From Palsa-295 sp963785585 (GTDB taxonomy: Bacteria; Acidobacteriota; Terriglobia; Acidiferrales; UBA7541), in NCBI GenBank assembly GCA_963785585.1, contig CAWAVW010000004.1:2418001-2482000 (forward strand): a stretch of 64,000 nt of DNA, in the 5' to 3' direction. The position numbers and the translations under genes were made by a program. Each line of letters begins with the position of its first letter. Within the stretch, counting starts at the first letter, position 1. This document shows, piece after piece, positions 27,352-37,900 of the stretch. The notes under the pieces were generated by a model. That model saw only the letters and a program-made list of their open reading frames with translations, had not been told where the DNA came from and did no database searches.

Positions 27352-28401
27352 ATGCCCCCATCACGCAAACATGTCGCCGTCGCCCTTGCCTTTGCCGTAT
27401 ACGTATTGCTCGCGGGAGGCCGCATCCTTTTGCCGGCGGCTCCTCTGGCGGTCGGCGCGTCCGGTTATTCGCTCACGAAAACGATTCCCCTTCCGGGGGA
27501 CGAAAGCTGGGACTATCTCTTCGTCGATAGCGACGCCCGCCGCGCATACATTTCCCGCGGCACGCGCGTCGTTGTGTTGGACGTTGACTCGGACAAGGTC
27601 GTCGGCGAAATTCCAGACACCGCCGGAGTCCACGGCATCGCCATCGCGCCGGACCTTGGCCGTGGATTCACCAGCAACGGTCGCGCCAACACCGTCACCA
27701 TTTTCGACACCGCCCATCTGAAAACGATCGACACCGTCAAGGCGGGAACCAATCCCGACGCGATCGTCTATGATCCCGCCACAAAACGAGTGTTCACCAT
27801 GAACGGCCGAAGCGGCGACACGACCGCCATCGACGCCGCGACGGGAAAAGTTCTGGGAACGCTCGCGCTCGGAGGGAAACCGGAATTCGCCGTCTCGGAT
27901 CGCAAGGGCAGCATCTTCGTCAACATCGAAGACAAATCACAGCTCGTCGAATTCGACGCCGCAAAACTGACCGAGCTGCACCGGTGGCCCCTCGCCCCGT
28001 GCGAAGAGCCGTCCGGCCTGGCCATGGACGTGAAGAACCGCAGGCTGTTCGCGGGCTGCGGAAATAAAATGATGGCCGTCGTCGATGCCGACTCTGGAAA
28101 AGTGATCGCCACGCCCGCCATCGGCGAAGGCGTGGACGCCAACGCCTTTGATCCCGCGACCGGATTTGCCTTTGCATCCAATGGCGAAGGCACTCTCACC
28201 ATCGTGCACGAGGACTCGCCGTCCGTCTTCACGGTAATCGACAACGTTCCTACCAAGCGCAGCGCCCGCACGATGGGCCTCGACGTAAAGTCCCATGCCC
28301 TGTTTCTTCCCGCCGCCGACTTCGATCCGCCGGCTCCGGGGGAATGGCGCGGAAAAATGAAGCCGGGCTCTTTCGTGTTGCTGGTCGTCGAAAAGAAGTA
28401 G
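27352..28401 (+). CDS. Secreted YncE-like beta-propeller protein
   Basis: This 349-aa protein has a signal (VAVALAFAVYVLLAGG). Its propeller repeats include DYLFVDSDARRAYISRGTRVVVLDVD, GVHGIAIAPDLGRGFTSNGRANTVTIFD and PDAIVYDPATKRVFTMNG. It is distinct in sequence from the other YncE-like gene in the window. ATG 27352 has a GGAG ribosome-binding site about 11 nt upstream. No ligand or enzymatic motif is seen. Confidence 0.85.
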   Translation: MPPSRKHVAVALAFAVYVLLAGGRILLPAAPLAVGASGYSLTKTIPLPGDESWDYLFVDSDARRAYISRGTRVVVLDVDSDKVVGEIPDTAGVHGIAIAPDLGRGFTSNGRANTVTIFDTAHLKTIDTVKAGTNPDAIVYDPATKRVFTMNGRSGDTTAIDAATGKVLGTLALGGKPEFAVSDRKGSIFVNIEDKSQLVEFDAAKLTELHRWPLAPCEEPSGLAMDVKNRRLFAGCGNKMMAVVDADSGKVIATPAIGEGVDANAFDPATGFAFASNGEGTLTIVHEDSPSVFTVIDNVPTKRSARTMGLDVKSHALFLPAADFDPPAPGEWRGKMKPGSFVLLVVEKK

Positions 28402-28549
28402 TCGTGCGCGCCGCTACGCTCGACGCGACGAGGCTGAGGAATTCGACGGCGGCCGGTGTTTCCCGCAACCAACTCGTCGTCGCGCCGTCATACAATAGCG
28501 ACGTGTCCTCATCCTTTATTGCTCTCTCGATGTCCGGGCTCGCCCCACG

Positions 28550-29752
28550 GTGAAAATCACTCAGAATCAAAATCACGATGCCGACGACGCTTTGCTGGAC
28601 GACATCGAGCGCGCTGCATTTGCGTTTTTCTGGGAGAACGCCGACGCGGCCACTGGCCTGATCAACGACCGCAGTCTCGCGGCGGGCGGCGATTCGAGAA
28701 AGCTATCGAGCATCGCCGCTACGGGATTCGGTCTCACCGCACTATGTATCGCCGATTCCCGCGCTTACGCCGGTGCGCGCGAGATCACAGCGCGCGTGAA
28801 AACGACGCTCCATTTCCTGTGGAATCGCATGCCCCACCAAAACGGCTTTTTCTACCATTTCGTCGATAAATCCTCCGGCGCGCCTGCGTATCACTCAGAA
28901 GTTTCGGTGATCGATACCAGCATCCTGCTGTGCGGGATTCTTACCTGCCGCGCGCATTTCGCCGACGCCGAGATTGAGCATCTCGCCACGCAAATCTACC
29001 AACGCGTGGATTGGCCATGGATGCTCAATGGCGGCGACACGTTTGCCGAAGACTGGACTCCGGAATCCGGCTTCAGTTCCGACCGCTGGGATCAATACAG
29101 TGAAATGATGATGATGTATCTGCTGGCGATCGGCTCGCCCACGCATCCGATTCCGCCATCGGCGTGGAAGGCGTGGCGGCGCCCGAAGTTCACCTACAAC
29201 GGCTTAACCTACATTTCCGGCGATCCGAACTTATTCACGCACCAGTATTCGCATGCGTGGTTTGATTTCAGGGGCAAGTCCGACGATTTCGCGAACTATT
29301 TCCAAAACTCGATCTCGGCCACTATCGCGCATCGCGATTTTTGCTTGTCGCTCGCCGGCCGCTTCCCGCAGTACTCCAAAGACTTCTGGGGAATTACTTC
29401 CTCGGACTCCACTCATGAATATGTCGCCTGGGGCGGGCCGCCGGAAAACGGACCGATCGATGGCACGATCGTGCCATGTGCCACGGGCGGTTCCTTGCCC
29501 TTTCTCTTTGCCGACTGCATCCAGGTACTGCGGAATATTCGCAGCAATTATCCTTGCGCGTGGCAACGATACGGCTTTGTGGACGCGTTCAATCCGGCCA
29601 CTGGTTGGTACGACAAAGATGTCGTCGGAATCGATGTCGGAATCGCCGCCCTGATGGCCGAAAATCAGCGCACTGGATTCGTGTGGCGTACCTTCATGAA
29701 AAATCCGGAACCAGTCGTCGCCATGAATCTCGCCGGATTCCATCCGGACTGA
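28550..29752 (+). CDS. PF10091/GH144-type beta-1,2-glucanase-like protein, no signal peptide
   Basis: This 400-aa (alpha/alpha)6-barrel-type protein has the blocks DDIERAAFAFFWENADAATGLINDRS, GFFYHFVD, EVSVIDTSILLCGIL, WDQYSEMMMMYLLAIGS, HQYSHAWFDFRG and RYGFVDAFNPATGWYDKDVVGIDVG. These are hallmarks of the Pfam 'Glucoamylase' family, which contains the GH144 endo-beta-1,2-glucanases. It has no signal peptide and starts at GTG 28550. A Tat-exported paralogue follows 179 bp downstream. Activity on beta-1,2-glucan is inferred from the family; other glucans remain possible. Confidence 0.8.
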   Translation: MKITQNQNHDADDALLDDIERAAFAFFWENADAATGLINDRSLAAGGDSRKLSSIAATGFGLTALCIADSRAYAGAREITARVKTTLHFLWNRMPHQNGFFYHFVDKSSGAPAYHSEVSVIDTSILLCGILTCRAHFADAEIEHLATQIYQRVDWPWMLNGGDTFAEDWTPESGFSSDRWDQYSEMMMMYLLAIGSPTHPIPPSAWKAWRRPKFTYNGLTYISGDPNLFTHQYSHAWFDFRGKSDDFANYFQNSISATIAHRDFCLSLAGRFPQYSKDFWGITSSDSTHEYVAWGGPPENGPIDGTIVPCATGGSLPFLFADCIQVLRNIRSNYPCAWQRYGFVDAFNPATGWYDKDVVGIDVGIAALMAENQRTGFVWRTFMKNPEPVVAMNLAGFHPD

Positions 29753-29931
29753 ACGGGCCGGCCGGCAGTGCCTGCCACGACACGCCGCGCCCACCCATGC
29801 CGGATTTGGGTGTAAACTATCGGAGCGTACCAAACTGTTTTCGCCTTACTTAATCGATTAGGCTCGCAGGTTCAGGCAACCGGCTTCGCACCCTACGCGT
29901 CAAACGGTTGAAGTAAACTCGCGCACGAAAC

Positions 29932-31296
29932 ATGACTCGACTGCTTCTTTCCCGGCGAGAAGCATTGCGAATCCTGGCGCGCTCCGGCGCCGCCAGCATT
30001 CTGGGTGCTGGTTCGCTCGGCGCCCTTGCCGGCCCCTTGCCGCACCCGCGGATTAGCCCTTCTCCGTACCTGATCGGCGCGCCCGTCGACACACACGACG
30101 ACATCCAGCTTCTCGACGAAATCGAACGCGCCAGCTTCCTGTTTTTCTGGGAGCAGATGGACCCAAAGACCGGCATCGTGAAAGATCGCAGCCTCGCCTC
30201 GGGCGAAGCCGACGCGCGCGTGGTCGGCAGCATCGGAGCGACAGCGTTCGGCTTGACCGCCATGTGCATCGGCGCGATGCGCGGCTATATCGATGGCGCG
30301 GCCGCGCGCGATCGGGTCCTTACCGGCCTCCGCTTTTACTGGAACAACCTGCAACATCAGCACGGTTTCTTCTACCACTTTGTAAATGTCCAGACGGGCG
30401 AACGTTACGTCAATTTCAAATCCGAAGTTTCGTCGATTGACACCGCTCTGTTACTGTGCGGCATTCTCACCTGCCGCCAATATTTCCAGGATCCCGAAAT
30501 CAAAGACCTCGCCGGGAAAATCTACGACCGCGCGGATTGGCCGTGGCTGCTGCAGAACGGAAAGCTGGCCTCGCACGGCTGGGTGCCCGAAACCGGATTT
30601 ATTCCGTTCAGTTGGTCCAGCTACAGCGAAATGATGGCGATTTATCTGCTCGGGCTCGGCTCGTCCACGCATCCCTTTCCGCCCGAAACCTGGCACGCAT
30701 GGAATCGGCCCAACTTTCAGTACGAAGGAATCAAATACATCGGCACCTTCGCTCCGCTCTTCGCTCATCAGTTTTCTCACGCGTGGTTTGATTTCCGCGG
30801 ACGCCGCGACCAATATTGCGATTACTTCGTAAATTCTGCGCTGGCCACCGAAGCGCACCGGCTGTACTGCCTCAGCCTGGCCAAGGAATTTCCCGATTTT
30901 TCGGAAAATCTCTGGGGAGTCACCGCGTCCGATTCGCAAAAGGGCTATCAAATCTGGGGAGGTCCGCCCGAGGTCGGCCACCTGGACGGGACCATCGCGC
31001 CGTGCGCGGCCGGCGGTTCGGTGGCATTCTTGCCGCAAGCTTCGCTTCCCGTGCTGCGCAACATCAAGACGCGTTACGAAAAAGAAGCCTGGACGCGCTA
31101 TGGGTTTGTGGACGCGTTCAACCCTCTTACCCGCTGGTATGACACCGACGTGATCGGAATCGATACCGGCATCACCATGCTGATGGCCGAAAACGCGCGA
31201 AGCCGCTTTGTGTGGAATACCTTCATGAAAAATCCGGAAGCGCAAAAGGGCATGGAACAAGCCGGATTGAAAGAATATCCTGCGGAGTATTCCTAG
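29932..31296 (+). CDS. PF10091/GH144-type beta-1,2-glucanase-like protein, Tat-exported
   Basis: This 454-aa paralogue of the preceding gene carries an N-terminal twin-arginine signal (LSRREALRILARSGAASILGA, about 7-27). The catalytic domain runs from about residue 60: LLDEIERASFLFFWEQMDPKTGIVKDRS, HGFFYHFVN, WSSYSEMMAIYLLGLGS, HQFSHAWFDFRG and RYGFVDAFNPLTRWYDTDVIGIDTG. The pair suggests depolymerisation outside the cytoplasm by this copy and processing inside by the other. The ATG is unambiguous. Confidence 0.82.
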   Translation: MTRLLLSRREALRILARSGAASILGAGSLGALAGPLPHPRISPSPYLIGAPVDTHDDIQLLDEIERASFLFFWEQMDPKTGIVKDRSLASGEADARVVGSIGATAFGLTAMCIGAMRGYIDGAAARDRVLTGLRFYWNNLQHQHGFFYHFVNVQTGERYVNFKSEVSSIDTALLLCGILTCRQYFQDPEIKDLAGKIYDRADWPWLLQNGKLASHGWVPETGFIPFSWSSYSEMMAIYLLGLGSSTHPFPPETWHAWNRPNFQYEGIKYIGTFAPLFAHQFSHAWFDFRGRRDQYCDYFVNSALATEAHRLYCLSLAKEFPDFSENLWGVTASDSQKGYQIWGGPPEVGHLDGTIAPCAAGGSVAFLPQASLPVLRNIKTRYEKEAWTRYGFVDAFNPLTRWYDTDVIGIDTGITMLMAENARSRFVWNTFMKNPEAQKGMEQAGLKEYPAEYS

Positions 31297-31365
31297 AGAT
31301 TGTCGCGGGGTAAGACGTGTTTTTTCGCAAGACGAAATCCGAAACCGGTCATCGAACTCAGCGGT

Positions 31366-32091
31366 TCACACGCTCCAGCCAAATTCCATCAGCGCCTTCG
31401 TCTGAATCGCAAACTTAGCAATCTCCGCCGGCAAACTCGGCGAGGTCGCTTCACTGCTCGTGATCGGCCGGACCACAATGAACGAAGTGAGTTTCAGGTA
31501 TTTCGCAAACGGCGCTCCGTCGTGCATATCGAAGCCTCGCGGCAGCCGCTTCAGAGTCTCCGTCCACACGAAGTCGTGGCCCGCTTTCAGAATGGCGCTA
31601 TGAATCGCCTGGAACTCTTTCGGCTTTGCAGCGATGCGCTCTCGCCACGCATGGAGTACCGGACGTTCCGGTTGCCAGAATCCCGATGCCGCGAAGCATT
31701 CTTTGTCGGAGAAAGAAATGTACAGCACGCCCTCGTTCGTCTTGCTTCCATCGCGGTACAGCGACGCGCTGATCAGCGTTTTGTATGGGGATTTGTCGTT
31801 CGAAAACCGAATGTCCCGGTAAATTCGCAGTACCGGAGATTTCCGGTTCGGAGCGAGCGGGATCCTTGCGTGTGCCAGCCGCTGGGCAATGTCCTCGAGC
31901 AACAACTTCATCGGCGCGACGAGCGTCGATTCATACGCCGTCTTTTGCTTCAGAAACCAATCGCGCCGGTTGTTTCGGCGCAACCGCCGAAAAAAATCGA
32001 GCGCGCCTGGCGCGAAACCCTCGAAGTGTTTTTGCTCGGGCATCAAAGAGATTTTCTTTCTCATGGGTTGGCTCGTCGCTTGACGGATCAT
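31366..32091 (-). CDS. DUF2461-family protein
   Basis: This 241-aa protein matches the DUF2461 (TIGR02453) family: HFEGFAPGALDFFRRLRRNNRRDWFLKQKTAYE near residues 22-55, RIYRDIRFSNDKSPYKTLI near 88-106, and GFWQPE. The family is cytoplasmic and of unknown function. Two internal Met codons (residues 10 and 17) are alternative starts close to the domain edge. Confidence 0.85.
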   Translation of the reverse strand: MIRQATSQPMRKKISLMPEQKHFEGFAPGALDFFRRLRRNNRRDWFLKQKTAYESTLVAPMKLLLEDIAQRLAHARIPLAPNRKSPVLRIYRDIRFSNDKSPYKTLISASLYRDGSKTNEGVLYISFSDKECFAASGFWQPERPVLHAWRERIAAKPKEFQAIHSAILKAGHDFVWTETLKRLPRGFDMHDGAPFAKYLKLTSFIVVRPITSSEATSPSLPAEIAKFAIQTKALMEFGWSV

Positions 32092-32151
32092 TCAGATATG
32101 TAAATGCGTTGATCGTGCATGGATGATCGTGGGGTGCAAACCGCTTCAGCG

Positions 32152-33285
32152 CTATTTTTGCTTGCCCGCGCGAATGTCTGCATAGCTCGGATAACCCGGA
32201 ATACCGGCCGCTTGCGTGACCGCCCGCACGATCGCCCTGGAAACCGCCACGGCGGCAATCGCACCGATCGCGCCGACGTTCACTTTCGATTTTAGCGTTC
32301 CTGTGGCCAGCGAAAATATCGTGTCTCCATCGAAAGGAGTGTGCGAGGGGTTGATCGCGCGCGCAAGGCCGTCCTGGGCCATTTGCGCCATCTTCGTCGC
32401 TTCGTCCTTATTCAACGTCGCGTTCGTCGCTACCACGCCCAACGTCGTATTGGTGCCCGTCGCGGGAGCCACCACCGCGTACCCGCCGAGAATTTTTTCA
32501 ATGGCGTTCGCGAAACCGTCACCGCTGGGCGAGCGCGCGCCCGCCAGAATTTTGCCGTTCGCCGGATCGTAAATATCCCCCGCGGCATTCACAGCGACCA
32601 TCGCAGCCACCACCACGCCCGTGTCTCCCACACGAATGCTGCACGTGCCAAGCCCGCTCTTCATCGCGAATTGCGGCCCGAGGAATTTCCCGATCGTCGC
32701 GCCCGATCCCGCTCCCACGTTCCCTTCGGCAACGGGCGCAGACGTCGCAGCCGCGCACGCTTTGTAACCAGACTCCGCCGTTGGCCGGATTTTAGGATCG
32801 CCTCCCACGCCCAGGTCGAAAAGAATGGCTGCCGGCACAATCGGCACGTTTAACGGGCCCAATTTGTAGCCGATGTTCTTCTCGTCCAAATAGCGCATCA
32901 CTCCAGACGCCGTATCCAAGCCAAACGCGCTTCCGCCGGAAATCACGACGGCATACACCTGCTGTACCGAGTTCACCGGATTCAACAAATCGGTCTCGCG
33001 TGTGCCCGGTGCTCCGCCGCGGACATCCACTCCGGCCACCGCGCCGTGTTCGGCAATCACCACCGTGCAGCCCGTGGGCCGCTTCGACTCGATGAAATGG
33101 CCGACCTTCAGACCTTCCACATCGGTCAAGCTGCCCGCCGGCGCATCTTCCGCTGCTGCAAAGCCATTTCCCAGCTCGATCGCCTGCGCGGAAGGCGACA
33201 AGCCCGTCGAGTCCGCAAACAACGGCGTCAGAAGCGCGCCGCCGGCTCCCGCCAAAATGTTTCGATTGAACTCGCGTCGCTTCAT
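32152..33285 (-). CDS. P1-family (S58/DmpA-like) aminopeptidase, exported
   Basis: This 377-aa protein has a twin-arginine-type leader (KRREFNRNILAGAGGALLTP). The P1 peptidase core follows: LTDVEGLKVGHFIESKRPTGCTVV, GAVAGVDVRGGAPGTRETD, VVISGGSAFGLDTASGVMRYLDE, GNVGAGSGATIGK (about 188-200) and VVVAAMVAVNAAGDIYDP. Members of this Ntn-like family self-cleave and then act as L-aminopeptidases or beta-aminopeptidases. The exact nucleophile was not assigned. A sodium:solute symporter gene lies 53 bp upstream in the same direction, so uptake and hydrolysis may be linked. Confidence 0.87.
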   Translation of the reverse strand: MKRREFNRNILAGAGGALLTPLFADSTGLSPSAQAIELGNGFAAAEDAPAGSLTDVEGLKVGHFIESKRPTGCTVVIAEHGAVAGVDVRGGAPGTRETDLLNPVNSVQQVYAVVISGGSAFGLDTASGVMRYLDEKNIGYKLGPLNVPIVPAAILFDLGVGGDPKIRPTAESGYKACAAATSAPVAEGNVGAGSGATIGKFLGPQFAMKSGLGTCSIRVGDTGVVVAAMVAVNAAGDIYDPANGKILAGARSPSGDGFANAIEKILGGYAVVAPATGTNTTLGVVATNATLNKDEATKMAQMAQDGLARAINPSHTPFDGDTIFSLATGTLKSKVNVGAIGAIAAVAVSRAIVRAVTQAAGIPGYPSYADIRAGKQK

Positions 33286-33338
33286 CGCCGCATCCTTTCG
33301 CTGCTAATTTGCGATTTCGTTTCGCAGCCAGCGGGCGT

Positions 33339-34763
33339 TTACGCTGCGAAATCCGTCTTCGCGGGAAACACCACGCTCGCCGTCGTCGCCACAACGAACG
33401 CCACCAAGATTCCCACCGCCGACGACGAGAGCAACCAGACGCTATGCGTGGCCGTGGAATAAAACGTAATCAGCGCGGCAGCCACCGCCGCGAAAATACT
33501 CGCGATCGCCCCGGGCCTGCTCATTCTGCGCCAGTACAATCCGTAAATCAGCGGCACAAACAGCGCCACCGCCAGTAATCCATAAAAAATCGTTACCGCC
33601 GCAATTACGGAAGGCAGCGCAATGGCCAGCGCGACACCCGCGCTTCCCGCCAGCACCGCCGTCCACCGGCTCACGGACAGCAGTTTTTTCTGGCCTACTG
33701 CAGGATTCAAAAACGTTTTGTACAAGTCCACCGTCAACGAGGTGGAGAGCATGAATAGAATCGCATCCGTGGCGCTCAGCTCCGCCGAAAAAATCGCCGC
33801 CAGCGCCCAGACGCCCAGCCATTTCGGCACCATGTACATCATCACCGTCGGCAGCGCCAGCTCGGGATTCGCCAGATGAGGAAATCGCGAAAGCGCCAGC
33901 AATCCGAAAATCGCGGGTGCAAACGCGAACGCCGCCTGCGCGAGTGAATTGAGCGCCACTCCGCGCCGGACGGTCGAATCGCTCCGCGCGCCGTACAATT
34001 TCTGCACAAGGCCCGGCGATACGATGAAGGAAGGAATCAGGATCGCCGCATACGCAAGAATTTGTTTCGCGCCCGCCCCGGTAAACTGAAGCAGCGTTTC
34101 GCTTCTCGCCGCGCCCAGCGATCCCGCAATGCTTAGGTTCATTCCCGACCATCCGCCCGCGCCGTGCAACGCGAACGGAATCGTCAGCAACAACCCGCTC
34201 ATCGTCACGGTCAATTCTAAAATGTTCACCACAGCCGACGACGCCAGCCCTCCCGCCGCGCAGTACGAAATCGCCACGACGCCGCCGGCCAGACAGCCCT
34301 TCCACTTCGGCAGCCCCACCACAACATCCAAAATCCAGGAAATCGCAATGATCTGCGCTGCCAGAATCGTCAACGTCCCGGCCCACAAGATCACGGCGAT
34401 GATTCCCTTCACCGCTTTGCCGTACCGATATTCCAGGAAGTCACCCAGCGTCTGGAAATCGCGCGCCTTCGCCAGCTTCCAAAGACGCGGCCCCACCGTC
34501 TGCGACAATATGAATGTTCCGATGCTTGCCGAACCGACCCACCACCAGGCCGACATTCCGAACCGGTATCCGAGTCCGCTCGCGCCGACCGTCGATCCTG
34601 CGCCAATATTCGCGGCCAGAAATGTGGCGAACAAAATCCCCGGACCAAAACTCCGCCCGGCGACGAGAAAGTCGGACGCCGACTTCACCCTTCGCGCCGC
34701 TACAAACCCGATGAGAACCAGCACCGCCGAATACACGATCAGCGCGGCGAAATAAATATTCAT
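33339..34763 (-). CDS. Sodium:solute symporter (SSS family)
   Basis: This 474-aa membrane protein has about 13 hydrophobic segments. SSS-family motifs are the early KSASDFLVAGRSFGPGILFATFLAANIGAGSTVG, then FQTLGDFLEYRYGKAVK and LSATDAILFMLSTSLTVDLYKTFL. ATG 34763 begins directly with the first transmembrane helix (NIYFAALIVYSAVLVLIG); the open frame upstream is hydrophilic and unsupported. Na+-coupled uptake is expected, and the substrate is unknown. The gene lies directly upstream of an exported aminopeptidase gene. Confidence 0.88.
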   Translation of the reverse strand: MNIYFAALIVYSAVLVLIGFVAARRVKSASDFLVAGRSFGPGILFATFLAANIGAGSTVGASGLGYRFGMSAWWWVGSASIGTFILSQTVGPRLWKLAKARDFQTLGDFLEYRYGKAVKGIIAVILWAGTLTILAAQIIAISWILDVVVGLPKWKGCLAGGVVAISYCAAGGLASSAVVNILELTVTMSGLLLTIPFALHGAGGWSGMNLSIAGSLGAARSETLLQFTGAGAKQILAYAAILIPSFIVSPGLVQKLYGARSDSTVRRGVALNSLAQAAFAFAPAIFGLLALSRFPHLANPELALPTVMMYMVPKWLGVWALAAIFSAELSATDAILFMLSTSLTVDLYKTFLNPAVGQKKLLSVSRWTAVLAGSAGVALAIALPSVIAAVTIFYGLLAVALFVPLIYGLYWRRMSRPGAIASIFAAVAAALITFYSTATHSVWLLSSSAVGILVAFVVATTASVVFPAKTDFAA

Positions 34764-34977
34764 CGCGCCACGAACTCCCGGCGGCACGGCATCGTCCACT
34801 TCATCACAAATCGAATCATCGCAGCAGCCATTGTGACCTGAAACCCTCCGCCGCATCTAGCTTTTCAGCCCGCCGCACCGTCAATTTGGCTGCATCCGCA
34901 TCCATACCGTTCCTTGAACTGGCACCCGCCTTCGTGTTTCGATAGAAGTATCCAAATTTATCTGGGAGCTCGAATTG

Positions 34978-37900
34978 ATGTTTCGCGGAATCATGGCGTT
35001 GTTACATTTGTGCCTCATCGGCGCCCTCGTGGCCCTGACGGCGACGGGAGCTCGCGCGCAATACACAACGGGCACCATTCACGGCACGGTTTTTGACGCC
35101 ACTGGCGCAGTGGTTTCTGGCGCGAACGTCACACTGCAAAGCCGCGACACCGGTCGAATCGTTCTGTTCACCACCGGTCCGGATGGCGGATTCGTTTTCT
35201 CAGCGCTCCTGCCCGGACAATATCTAGTCATCGTTGATGCGCAAGGCTTCGCCAAGTCATCCGTGCCCGTAGCCGCTTTCGCCAGCCAGACGGTCACAGC
35301 GAATGTAACCGTCAACATACACTCGACAAATACGGTCATCGGCGTCGAAGGCGGTAGCAACGCCGTCATCAACACCGATGATCCGCAGTTGACCACGGCC
35401 TACGACTCTTACGAATCGAATGACTTGCCCACCGATCGCTCGATCACCGGCCTCGTCGCGCTCGCGCCCGGCGTGGCGCCCATGTACAGCCCCACCGGCG
35501 GAGGCGGTTTGGTAAAAGTGGGCGGCGCACAAACGGGATTAATCACCGCCAACGGCGGACGCCCCGAGAACACCAACGTCGAATTCGACTTCACCGACGC
35601 CAACGATTGGGAATTTGGCGGCTTCGCGCTGGGAACGCAGCCTCAGCCGGACATGGTTCAGCAGTTCAACATCCTCACCTCGAATGTCCCCGCGGAGTAC
35701 GGCATCAAGTCCAACGGCCAAATCGAAATGATCACCAAGAGCGGCACGAACGACTGGCACGGCCAGGCCTACGAGTACCTGCAAAATAATTTCTTCAATG
35801 CCACCGATCCCGTCCTCGGGGTCGCCACGCGGATCGACGACAACAACTACGGGTTCTCCACCGGCGGTGCCGCCCTCCACGACAAAACTTTTCTCTTCGG
35901 CGGCTGGCAGCAGAACAAAACCATCGGCGGTGGTTTCACCGACTTCGCAGCCGTGCCAACGCAGACCCAGCGCAATTCCGTTACCGACCCGACGCTGACG
36001 AATTTGATTAATGAATTCCTTCCGCTTCCGACCACCACCGTCAACGGAACGCCGGTCGTCGCCCAAACCTTTTCCTCGCCGCAGAATAACTACCAATTCC
36101 TGCTGCGCGGCGATCAGCGTCTCGGATCGTCGAACACGCTATCGATTCGCTACTTTCAAGGAACGGGCACGCTCGTTCTTCCCTTCCCCCAATTTAATAC
36201 GCTCGCCGGATTCGACGCGGACCTTCACTACGAAGCGCGCAACGCCAATATCACCGACACATGGAATATCAATCCGAACACCGTGAACCAGTTCCGCTTC
36301 GCCTACGCGCGATCGCTCGGCTTGCTGCCGCCGGAAAACGATCTTAAGTCGCCGCGGTTCACGATTTCCGACGGCAGCCTCGCCAGCTTTGGAGCGCTGC
36401 CGTATTTCACGCAAGGCCGCATCTTTAACGTATATCAGGCGAACGACATCGTCAGCCAGGCCCGCGGCAAGCAACTGTTCAAGCTCGGCTTCGACTTCCG
36501 CTACATCCAAGACAACTCGGTCAATCAGACGAACGACAACGGCTCGTATTTTTTCGCGAATACCGCCGCGTTCCTCGCCGCCCAGCCCGATCTGTACACG
36601 CAAGCCTTCGGTCCCACCGAACTCGGATTTCGCGAAAAGCTTTTCAGCGCCTTCCTGCAAGACGATTTCCGCGTCCGTCCAACGCTCACCATAAATCTCG
36701 GCCTGCGCTGGGAATATCAGGGCGCGGTTACCGAGGCGCATGGCCTCACTTCGCTGCTCGATCCCGCCATTCCCGGAAGCATCGGCGATGCCGGCACCGG
36801 CGTCCTTGGCACGTTTCGCATCGGCAATCCGGCCATCCACGCGAATCCGTTAAATTTCGGACCGCGCCTCGGCTTTGCGTGGAATCCGAACGCAGGGAAA
36901 TTCGTCCTGCGCGGCGGCTACGGGATTTACTACGATTCGTTCAATTTCACCGCGCTTTCCGAAGCCCGCACCACCCCGCCGCTGAACTACACTTTCTCGC
37001 TCGGCAATTTCAGCGGCGGCAACACGTTTGACAACCTGGTCGCGGGCACCGCTCCGTTCATTACGCAATCGCAAGCGCAGGTCGGCTCTTTCGGCACGCT
37101 CACGAATTTCGGCGCCATCACCACGGTGAATCCCAATCTGCCGAATCCCTACTCCCAGCAGTGGGATTTGGTTGCCGAATACCAGATTTCACGTTCGACG
37201 GTAGCGAGTGCCGCGTACGTCGGCTCCAAGGGCACGCACCTGCAAGCCTTCCTTCCGATCAACCCCATCGCGCCGGCAAACGTTCCTGCTCCCGCCGTCA
37301 GCGTCGCCGATGAAGCTGCGCGCATCGACGAGTTCGCGACCGCGGTGAACAATTCCTACGGCCCGGGCAACAATCGCCTCGATCCGCGCTTCGATCAGGT
37401 GAATACGATCACCGGGGCGGCCTCTTCGAGCTACAACTCGCTTCAGCTCAGCCTGCGCGAAAATTTCCAGTACGGACTGTCGCTGCAGGCGTCGTACACC
37501 TACTCCCGCTCGATCGACAATTCGTCGTCCTCGAATCCCAACCAGGAATCGTTCGATCCCGGCGTGCAGCAAAACGTGAATGCGCTTTACCTCGAGCGCG
37601 GACCCTCGAACTACGACATTCCGCATCGCGTCGTCGTTACCGGCGTCTGGAATGTTCCCTTTTTTCAGGCACGCGACGGCGTGTTTTCGAATCTGGCTCT
37701 TCGCGGATGGCAGTTCAGTTCGACGAGCCTCTGGCAGTCCGGAATTCCCGCCAATATTTATTCCGGGCCGGTTACGGTGGGTACCACGACGATTTCAGAC
37801 GTAAACATCGACGGCGTCACGGCGCCCAGCGGCGCGGATAACACGCGCGCGAACTGCGCCGCCAGCGGCGTGGGGTTCAAACTGGGAGACGCGGCATCGA

